DNA of 5,189 nucleotides from assembly GCA_029933755.1 (NCBI GenBank), contig JAOZNO010000318.1:1-5189 (forward strand). The letters are read 5' to 3'. Each line of letters begins with the position of its first letter. Positions within the stretch are counted from its first letter, which is position 1. The DNA comes from Bacteroidales bacterium (GTDB taxonomy: Bacteria; Bacteroidota; Bacteroidia; Bacteroidales; NBLH01). The notes beneath the pieces were generated by a model. That model saw only the letters and a program-made list of their open reading frames with translations. It searched no databases and had not been told where the DNA came from. The position numbers and the translations under genes were made by a program. This document shows, piece after piece, positions 1-5,189 of this stretch.

Positions 1-37
1 AACTTAGCTAAGCAAGCCTAATTATTAAATCAATAAG

Positions 38-56
38 CTCGGAGCAAGCTCACGAG
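38..56. other. GC-rich hairpin (8-bp stem with one bulge)
   Basis: CTCGGAGC at 38-45 pairs with GCTC (48-51) and CGAG (53-56), with A52 bulged and a nominal AA loop; in practice this is about seven pairs closing a four-base loop. Most pairs are G-C, which is striking in such AT-rich sequence. Read on the minus strand it is followed by CTTATTGATTT, a loose T-rich tail, so it could act as a weak terminator for the leftward transcript. It is, however, about 180 bases past the reductase stop codon. It could instead be part of a structured RNA or repeat element. Confidence 0.4.
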
Positions 57-129
57 GTATAAATTGGAAAGAATTTATTTTGTGCGATGCAAGATAGGGG
101 AACCGACTAAAAGGAGCTCAACGAAGTTA

Positions 130-153
130 ATTAAACCCACTGGTGGGATTAAT
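130..153. terminator. Candidate terminator hairpin downstream of the reductase gene
   Basis: ATTAAACCCAC (130-140) and GTGGGATTAAT (143-153) form an 11-bp inverted repeat with one mismatch around TG; the realistic loop is four bases. It lies about 80 bases past the reductase stop codon. In the minus direction no clear T tract follows. In the plus direction the next bases, ATTTATCTTTG, are moderately T-rich, so it would work better for a plus-strand transcript entering from the left. The structure is clear, but its role as a terminator is inferred. Confidence 0.35.
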
Positions 154-234
154 ATTTATCTTTGAATAAACTACAACAATAATAAAAATTCAACACAGTT
201 TGTAAGAAAAATACTTTTTGTTACATCCATTATT

Positions 235-768
235 TCATTTCCTCCTATAGTGTAAATTAACAATTCCTGTTGGGAAAGGTTCAGATTTTATCAAATTAAA
301 TTTCGTTTCTTTAGGATTATTCGGGAATAAGCGTATTCCTTTTCCAAGAATAATTGGGATTAGAGAAAGTGTCATTTCATCAATTAAACTATGCTTAATA
401 AATTCACTTATTAATTGTCCGCCACCAACAACCCACACACCCTTTTTACTAGCTGATTTAATTTTATTAATAAGCTGCTTATCAAACTCATACATTGCTT
501 TAGTATTCTCTGTTTTGGTTTTATAATTTGCATCAGTACTAACTACAAAAGATTTACAATTACCGTAAGGCCATGGCACTCCAAATCCAAGAATCTCTTC
601 ATAAGTCTTTCTCCCCATGATAAGAACATCAATTTCTGCTATAAAATTTTCATATCCATAATCAAGATTATCCGGATTTGGCATTTCGTTTAACCAGTCA
701 ATTGAGCCATTTTCGCGGGCAATAAACCCATCAATACTTGTTGCAATAAAAAGTTTTATTCCCGACAT
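235..768 (-). CDS. DHFR / RibD C-terminal domain family reductase
   Basis: This is a probable cytoplasmic NAD(P)H-dependent reductase with the dihydrofolate reductase fold, of the RibD C-terminal-like group often annotated 'dihydrofolate reductase family protein'. The 177 residues match the usual single-domain length. Visible family motifs are an N-terminal strand then SIDGFIA (11-17) with GSIDWL just after it, MGRKTYE (51-57), a glycine-rich nucleotide-binding turn VVGGGQLI (113-120), and LIPIILGKGIRLF (136-148) near the C-terminus. There is no signal peptide or membrane segment. The start at 768 is supported by AAGGA six bases upstream. It lies 51 bases after the coiled-coil gene with no obvious promoter between, so co-transcription is possible. 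The family includes true folate reductases, riboflavin-pathway reductases and many enzymes of unknown substrate, so I assign neither a substrate nor a gene symbol. The C-terminus (HYRRK) looks complete. Confidence 0.9.
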   Translation of the reverse strand: MSGIKLFIATSIDGFIARENGSIDWLNEMPNPDNLDYGYENFIAEIDVLIMGRKTYEEILGFGVPWPYGNCKSFVVSTDANYKTKTENTKAMYEFDKQLINKIKSASKKGVWVVGGGQLISEFIKHSLIDEMTLSLIPIILGKGIRLFPNNPKETKFNLIKSEPFPTGIVNLHYRRK

Positions 769-774
769 ATTATT

Positions 775-779
775 TCCTT
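775..779 (-). promoter_or_regulatory. Ribosome binding site of the reductase gene
   Basis: On the minus strand AAGGA ends six bases before the ATG at 768-766, a normal Shine-Dalgarno spacing. It fixes the start codon. It contrasts with the two upstream genes, whose leaders are A-rich with no such motif close to the start. Confidence 0.55.
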
Positions 780-819
780 AATTGTAGAGTCCGTTATAAT
801 TACCCTTACTTTAGAAAAA

Positions 820-1389
820 TCACTCCTTATCCAAATCATTAAAAAGCTTGTTTACTTTTTTATGATGATCATCCATTTCTATATCTTTTGCTTCAATATC
901 TCCATCAATTAACTGCTCAGCCTGTTTCATAATATCTTCAAATTCCTGATTCTGCGTTTTGGGCTGTTCAATAGTCAATTTAGATGAATCTACTTCCGCA
1001 AGATTCTTTTCTACTTTTGCAGTTAGTTCGTTGAATTTTTCAGTCCCCAATTCACCGGTCTTTTGCAGAAAGACTTTAAAATCATCATAATGCTTTTGTA
1101 ATTGAAATTTCTCATGCATTGATGCAGTTCCTCTTTCTAAAGCACCTTTAAAACCATCAAATTCCCGACTTAAAACATCTGCCAATTTCTCAGATCTTTC
1201 TTTTAAATCACCCTTTACTTCTTCCAGATTTTTCAGGAATTCCTGATGTTCTTTTTCCGCTTGCTCTTCTCTTTTCTTTTTCCGCTCAAGAATATCTTTG
1301 TTTTTATCACCAAAATCATCCTTCCATGAAGATAAAAAACCTTCAGCATTTTCCATAAATGATTTTTTTTTATTCTTGTCTTCGTTCAT
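820..1389 (-). CDS. Hypothetical charged coiled-coil protein
   Basis: I do not recognise a family. The 189 residues are dominated by Lys, Glu and Asp, with no cysteine, no signal peptide and no hydrophobic membrane segment, so it is probably soluble and cytoplasmic. A basic N-terminus (NKKKSF, 6-11) leads into a long, probably helical and coiled-coil stretch from about 28 to 135, including ERKKKREEQ at 35-43. A Gln/Pro-containing break (141-148) follows, then a second, acidic helical segment to the end. The aliphatic and aromatic spacing (FLKNLEEVKGDL, FNELTAKVEKNL) suits amphipathic helices. The start at 1389 has an A-rich leader and no Shine-Dalgarno motif; Met12 (1356) is a possible alternative. 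It begins 95 bases after the caspase stop codon and may have its own promoter. A scaffold, a partner of another protein or a stress-type helical protein are all possible, but none is shown. That it is a real gene is supported by length, operon-like position and consistent amino-acid character. Confidence 0.75.
   Translation of the reverse strand: MNEDKNKKKSFMENAEGFLSSWKDDFGDKNKDILERKKKREEQAEKEHQEFLKNLEEVKGDLKERSEKLADVLSREFDGFKGALERGTASMHEKFQLQKHYDDFKVFLQKTGELGTEKFNELTAKVEKNLAEVDSSKLTIEQPKTQNQEFEDIMKQAEQLIDGDIEAKDIEMDDHHKKVNKLFNDLDKE
1363..1371 (-). repeat. A9 homopolymer inside the coiled-coil gene
   Basis: Nine consecutive A on the coding strand encode Lys7-Lys9, 18 bases after the ATG. Such runs are prone to replication or transcription slippage, which here would shift frame almost immediately. 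The in-frame ATG at 1356-1354 lies just past the run and could restart translation. In an AT-rich genome a run of this length in a lysine-rich protein may be ordinary. Confidence 0.6.
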
Positions 1390-1415
1390 AGCTTTTGTTT
1401 TATTTAATCATTTTA

Positions 1416-1423
1416 CAAATATC
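1416..1423 (-). promoter_or_regulatory. Possible Bacteroidota-type -7 element for the coiled-coil gene
   Basis: Read on the minus strand, GATATTTG differs from the Bacteroidota -7 consensus TAnnTTTG only in its first base. It ends 26 bases before the ATG at 1389, leaving a short A-rich leader. About 19 bases upstream lies TTTTA (1441-1445), a poor match to the -33 TTTG element. AT-rich intergenic DNA yields such matches by chance, so this is a candidate only. If real, the coiled-coil and reductase genes could be expressed separately from the caspase gene. Confidence 0.3.
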
Positions 1424-1484
1424 TTTCCTTTCAAAATTACTAAAATAATTAGCATTCCCTATTAAAACTCTTATTTTTCAACTA

Positions 1485-4400
1485 TTACCAAATAGTAAAA
1501 TCCATTTCCAAGTTTTCTTTTCTTGATGTAGGATTTTGATAGCCTGCCGAAAGTCTTGTTACATTGTCAAAAACATAGTTTTTAAGCTCCGACACGGTAA
1601 TTACTCCGTCTTTATTACTATCTGCATTATTATCACAAACACCTTGTATAAGCGAATGAGTGAAAATTCCATTTTGAATATCAACAACTTTTCCGTTTCT
1701 CATCACTTTTCCTTCTATTGCATATTCTCCACCACCGGCACTTGATATTACAACAGCTCCGGTTCCTTTTCGCAAATCAGTAAACAATGCTTTCATCAAT
1801 TCAAACGAATTTTGCGAGCTAAGTTTTGATGACCTAGACATTGAACTTCTCGTTTTCCCACTAAATTTCACAACTGCTCTTTTCTCTTTAAAAACCTCTG
1901 AATCTTCTTTCATCTCAACATCTTTATCAACTTCACCCGAATGACATGCGTCTATCAGAAGCATTTTTTTTCTTGCCGGGATGTTATCAATCAGGTTTTC
2001 AAAATCATTGTATGCAAGTGCTGTTTCTGATAAATTTTGCAAATCAACTTCAGCTGTTGCCAGATAGTATTCCAAATCATCATCAAGTATTCCGTGACCA
2101 GCAAAAAACACAATCACTTGGTCATCAACATTGCTTTGTTTTAGAAATTCTTTCACCTTTAAAATATTATCTACTGTTGCATCTTTATCATAAAATTTCT
2201 TCACAAAAACATTTTCATACAAATCCTTTTTGCTTTCAAAAAGAGTCGTCAGGTCACCTGCATCTTTCTGAGCATAATCTAAATTATAATCCGAATTATT
2301 ATATTCTGAAACTCCAATTGAAACAAAATACAAGTCATGTTTTTTCTTCTGTTCGGGAATATAATTCACAAAAACTGTTTTCTTAAAACTTTCTACACCT
2401 TTTTGATTAATTGTTGATACCTGAATTTTATTATTCCCTTCCGAAAGTTTTATTTCAATAGTTTTTTCAAACTTTTTTGTATTTTGTTTTCTCAAATCCA
2501 CACCTTTCATCCCAAATAAAGGCACGTCATTTATCCATACATTAAACCTATCTAGTTTGTATTTTGTATCTTTTGCAAAAACCTCAAGTTTAATCGTTTT
2601 ATTTTTATTCACTGAAGCTTGGAAATCATTCATGTTTTTTATTTTCACTATTGGAACATGCCAATCAACATTAAACATATTTTCATTAAACCCCATTTTT
2701 CTAAGCCTTTTTTGGTATGCTTTTTCATATAAATTAATAAGTGTATCCGAAGCTAATCCTATTCTTCTCAATATTATGTCTGGCCTGTTATATTTAAGGT
2801 CAAATTGCTCAAATCCATATGATTTCATACCATCAACAAAACAAGCACCAACAGGCTTTCCTGTAGGGCTCATATAATAATTATCGGGTGTTACACAAAT
2901 ATATGACCTTTCGTAAACAAATTTATCATTTACCCTAACAGGAAATTCAGTTGCGATAAACGACACGATTATTTTCCCTGTTTTCGTATCTATTAGTTTT
3001 GTTGTTCCATCGTTTCCAGAACTTAACAAAAATTTGCCCGACGGATGATAATGAACGGAATTCACATTTGAATAATGATCTTTTATATTAAATTTAACAG
3101 TACCTGTTTTTAAGTCCCAAATTTTTAAGGTATTGTCATCTGAGCCACTTGCAAATTGTGTATTATCTGGGCTCACATCCAGGCAATTCACCTTACGTGT
3201 GTGTGCTTTGTATGTTTTCATCATATTGTGCTTAATAAGATATGAATAAATATCTTTAGATCCGCCAACCAGAAGCTGCCCTTCGTTTGTTGCAACAATG
3301 GAATAAACCCCTGCACTGTCAGGAACATGATATTTTCTTACAGGTAAGGAATCTCCAACCGACCACACATAAACTTGCCCACCCAAATTTTCCGCATCTA
3401 TGTTTTTTGGGAAAAACGTACCACTTGCTAAATATTTAGGATTAGGAAAATAACTTACTGCTCGTACCCATTCACTATGTCCGGTTAAAACACGATTAAG
3501 TTTACCTTTTACATAATCTATCAAGAGCACATTGCCTTCACCACCTCCTACAGCGAGTGTAAAAGTGCTTGGGTTAGGATTAAAGGATGCAGAATAAATT
3601 CCATCATCAACATTTAATATTTTTGTGGGCACATAATTTTTACCATCCATACTGGCTACAATAGAGATCTTCCCTTTACCACCTCGCTTCCCAACCTTAG
3701 TTAAGCTAGGTTTATCATCTGAAATTATAGATATAAAATCACCATAATCTGTGGGAGCAAACTCAAGATACGTTATTTTGTTATTTACGGCTCTGTCTAT
3801 ATCAAAAAGAGCAACTTGCTGTGCTGTTGACAAATCCCAAATTCTCACAGATTTATCATATGAATTTATACCTGTTGCAAATCGGTTTCCTGCAAAATTA
3901 AATGCTGATTTCCCAACAGGATAAGCAAGTGGATAAAACAGTTTTATTACGCTAAACTCTTTATCACTAAGACTGTGAACACCTGTGGAACCCGATTGTT
4001 TTGATGCAATTAAATAGGGTAGTTTATTAAACATTTTCAGTGTTGTATAACTATTTGAAACTGTCAAAAACTTTTCACTAACTGCCCCATTGACAAAATC
4101 TAAAATCAGTAATTTATCACCTTTTATAACATATAAATCTTTCTCATCAGGAGAAAATTCTATTGCCTTAACAGCTGCATTTCCACGTAATACTTTTAAG
4201 TACTTTTTTTGTTTTGTTTGCATATTATACAACAACATTGTACTGTCTGCTGCAACTAAATATTTACCGTCAGAAGTAAATTTTAATGCCGTATTTGAGA
4301 AGACATTTATGACATCGTGTAATGACGACATCTCCGGATGAATTTGAAGCTTAGTGCTATCCGCTATATCATCTTTATCAATCCCTTTAAACACCTCATT

Positions 4401-5111
4401 CACAAATCTTTTTGTCTTCTCCTTGGTCATCCGTATTGCATCCGTATAATCGCTTCCTTCAAATTCTTTCAAGTATACATCAATTTTCCCGGGTATCAGT
4501 TTTTTTTCCGGGCTAATATAAAACTCATCTTGTTTTGTTTTTTTTGTAGCATTCCATATGACAAGCTTCCCTTTTACTGATATGGCAGCAATATATTTGC
4601 TATCAGGGCTGTATCTCACACATCGAATACCGGGATAAGTAAAATGCTCAGTATCTTGCAGTTCAAAAAGTTTTTTCCCGCTGTTTAATTCCCATTTTAT
4701 AATTTTTGCTCCGGCACTTACAATATGTTTTCCATTTTTTGAAATATCTACGGAGTTAACCGCTTCATTATGACCAATAAATTCTCTAATAATCTTTCCG
4801 GTTTTCACATCCCACAGAATTACTTTTTTATCATATCCTCCACTCACAATATATTTAAAGTCTTCCGTGAAACATACAGAACTCACTGCACGTGTATGTC
4901 CGACAAAAGAACGTATTTCTCTGCCGGTTGCAAACTCCCACAATTGTATAGAGCCTTCTGTTCCTCCGGTTACAATATATTTATCGTCAAAACTTACATC
5001 GATTGAATTAATACTTTTTGTATGACCTTTTTGAACGTGAAGCTCAATATTTTGAGCATAAGTTACAAATACGGAAAACAAAATTAATGCTGTTAGGATT
5101 ATTTTTTTCAT
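1485..5111 (-). CDS. Exported WD40-repeat caspase-like protease (peptidase C14)
   Basis: A 1208-residue protein. Residues 1-19 are a Sec signal peptide (Lys-Lys, hydrophobic core, likely cleavage after TYA); no lipobox Cys follows, so it is probably periplasmic or secreted. Residues 29-709 hold about 14 WD40 blades, probably two seven-bladed propellers, with a charged insert at 189-265. Residues 710-785 carry a linker with TPDNYY and EQFDLKYNRPD. About 820-917 looks like an Ig-like beta-sandwich. Residues 922-1208 are a caspase-like domain: strand YFVSIGVSEY (928-937), FFAGHG with His1006, and LLIDACHSGE with Cys1056. Asp950 and Asp1054 sit where metacaspases have S1-pocket acids, suggesting Arg/Lys specificity. 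SSAGGGEYA and an EF-hand-like loop (1164-1175) follow. The C-terminus (PTSRKENLEMDF) looks complete, with no type IX sorting domain. No frameshift or loss of catalytic residues is seen. Substrate and trigger are unknown. The leader is A-rich without a Shine-Dalgarno motif, but the signal peptide supports this start. Confidence 0.93.
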   Translation of the reverse strand: MKKIILTALILFSVFVTYAQNIELHVQKGHTKSINSIDVSFDDKYIVTGGTEGSIQLWEFATGREIRSFVGHTRAVSSVCFTEDFKYIVSGGYDKKVILWDVKTGKIIREFIGHNEAVNSVDISKNGKHIVSAGAKIIKWELNSGKKLFELQDTEHFTYPGIRCVRYSPDSKYIAAISVKGKLVIWNATKKTKQDEFYISPEKKLIPGKIDVYLKEFEGSDYTDAIRMTKEKTKRFVNEVFKGIDKDDIADSTKLQIHPEMSSLHDVINVFSNTALKFTSDGKYLVAADSTMLLYNMQTKQKKYLKVLRGNAAVKAIEFSPDEKDLYVIKGDKLLILDFVNGAVSEKFLTVSNSYTTLKMFNKLPYLIASKQSGSTGVHSLSDKEFSVIKLFYPLAYPVGKSAFNFAGNRFATGINSYDKSVRIWDLSTAQQVALFDIDRAVNNKITYLEFAPTDYGDFISIISDDKPSLTKVGKRGGKGKISIVASMDGKNYVPTKILNVDDGIYSASFNPNPSTFTLAVGGGEGNVLLIDYVKGKLNRVLTGHSEWVRAVSYFPNPKYLASGTFFPKNIDAENLGGQVYVWSVGDSLPVRKYHVPDSAGVYSIVATNEGQLLVGGSKDIYSYLIKHNMMKTYKAHTRKVNCLDVSPDNTQFASGSDDNTLKIWDLKTGTVKFNIKDHYSNVNSVHYHPSGKFLLSSGNDGTTKLIDTKTGKIIVSFIATEFPVRVNDKFVYERSYICVTPDNYYMSPTGKPVGACFVDGMKSYGFEQFDLKYNRPDIILRRIGLASDTLINLYEKAYQKRLRKMGFNENMFNVDWHVPIVKIKNMNDFQASVNKNKTIKLEVFAKDTKYKLDRFNVWINDVPLFGMKGVDLRKQNTKKFEKTIEIKLSEGNNKIQVSTINQKGVESFKKTVFVNYIPEQKKKHDLYFVSIGVSEYNNSDYNLDYAQKDAGDLTTLFESKKDLYENVFVKKFYDKDATVDNILKVKEFLKQSNVDDQVIVFFAGHGILDDDLEYYLATAEVDLQNLSETALAYNDFENLIDNIPARKKMLLIDACHSGEVDKDVEMKEDSEVFKEKRAVVKFSGKTRSSMSRSSKLSSQNSFELMKALFTDLRKGTGAVVISSAGGGEYAIEGKVMRNGKVVDIQNGIFTHSLIQGVCDNNADSNKDGVITVSELKNYVFDNVTRLSAGYQNPTSRKENLEMDFTIW
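2985..5027 (-). repeat. Tandem WD40 repeats (about 14 blades) in the caspase protein
   Basis: Blades judged by eye, in residues: 29-59, 71-102, 113-142, 161-188, 267-297, 310-339, about 350-382 (degenerate), 396-427, 444-490 (irregular), 504-533, 544-585, 601-626, 636-667 and 678-709. The best examples begin GHT or AHT and end LWEF, LWDV, IWDL or IWDL. The fourteen divide naturally into seven plus seven, with the degenerate blade near the boundary. WD40 propellers normally bind proteins or peptides, so this region is the likely sensing or docking half. The repeats have diverged strongly, so it is not a recently expanded array. Blade count and edges are approximate. Confidence 0.8.
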
Positions 5112-5189
5112 TTTGTTTTATTTTAAAGGTTAGTATAGTTGTATTGTTACATAATCATCGTTTTATTGTAAGCTGCCTTGTTTTTAAGG
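5112..5189 (-). other. Leader region upstream of the caspase gene
   Basis: An AT-rich stretch of 78 bases to the window edge with no ORF of note. Immediately before the ATG the minus strand reads AAAATAAAACAAA, an A-rich leader with no Shine-Dalgarno motif. No convincing TAnnTTTG element is seen; the nearest resemblance, TAACCTTTA at 5122-5130, has the wrong spacing. The bases 5176-5189 (CCTT, six bases, AAGG) could form a small stem cut short by the window edge. The promoter may lie partly outside the window. Confidence 0.4.

Larger units (their letters stand above)
1..234. other. Left-edge noncoding region with two GC-rich hairpins
   Basis: No convincing gene lies here. The plus-strand frame through 37-165 is open (its last residues read PTGGINIYL) but has no ATG and no recognisable domain. 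The minus strand offers only a 19-codon ORF at 171-230. The patch from about 36 to 153 is richer in G and C than its flanks. It repeats the words GGAGC (41-45, 113-117) and AGCTC (36-40, 47-51, 115-119) and contains two hairpins, listed separately. It lies downstream of the reductase gene, so it may contain that gene's 3' end and terminator, the 3' end of a gene outside the window, or a copy of an interspersed element. The sequence alone does not decide between these. Confidence 0.5.

Noticed and set aside
37..165. Open plus-strand frame ending PTGGINIYL
   Set aside because: It has no ATG start, is only about 42 codons, and matches no domain I recognise. It could be the remnant of a gene or part of a repeat, but it is not supported as a CDS.
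171..230. 19-codon minus-strand ORF after AGGAGG (241-246) at the end of the reductase gene
   Set aside because: The AGGAGG encodes two of the reductase's last arginines, the spacing of ten bases is long, and the peptide has no recognisable features. Another ATG at 238-236 gives only two codons.
1481..1496. Hairpin ACTATT / AATAGT overlapping the caspase stop codon
   Set aside because: The stem has six pairs, only one of them G-C, and no T tract follows on either strand, so it is unlikely to terminate transcription.
1485..1560. Type IX secretion C-terminal sorting domain on the caspase
   Set aside because: The C-terminus is the normal end of a C14 domain (PTSRKENLEMDF), with no extra beta-rich sorting domain after it.
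1536..2877. Plus-strand ORFs at 1536-1745, 1946-2386 and 2557-2877
   Set aside because: They lie antisense inside the caspase gene, have no recognisable domains, and show composition expected from reading the opposite strand of a coding region.
4090..5006. Plus-strand ORFs at 4090-4341, 4338-4580 and 4770-5006
   Set aside because: They are antisense to the WD40 region of the caspase gene, whose frame is strongly supported by repeat structure; no family resemblance is seen.

Overview
The window is AT-rich and carries three complete genes, all on the minus strand and nearly end to end. The organism is most likely a member of the Bacteroidota. Evidence for this is the A-rich, Shine-Dalgarno-poor leaders of the two upstream genes, a possible Bacteroidota-type -7 element (close to TAnnTTTG), and a large exported WD40-caspase whose linker motifs (TPDNYY, EQFDLKYNRPD) I associate with proteins of that phylum. 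The lineage is inferred from style and family resemblance, not from a marker gene.

In transcription order (right to left): 5112-5189 is a short AT-rich leader. 1485-5111 encodes a 1208-residue protein with a signal peptide, about 14 WD40 blades (probably two seven-bladed propellers), a conserved linker, an Ig-like beta-sandwich and a C-terminal caspase-like (peptidase C14) domain. The His1006/Cys1056 dyad is intact, and an EF-hand-like calcium loop lies near the C-terminus. After a 95-base gap, 820-1389 encodes a 189-residue, highly charged, probably coiled-coil cytoplasmic protein of unknown function. After a further 51 bases, 235-768 encodes a 177-residue protein of the DHFR/RibD C-terminal reductase family. 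The left edge, 1-234, has no convincing gene but holds two GC-rich hairpins that stand out from the AT-rich surroundings.

The exported caspase is the most interesting element. WD40 propellers fused to a C14 peptidase suggest a sensor or scaffold coupled to a protease. The calcium loop, the acidic residues typical of metacaspase S1 pockets and the basic-rich loop after the catalytic Cys suggest a calcium-activated, Arg/Lys-specific, self-processing enzyme. The other two genes look cytoplasmic and have no evident link to it, so the three need not form one pathway. I see no CRISPR array, tRNA, rRNA, insertion sequence or transposase gene.
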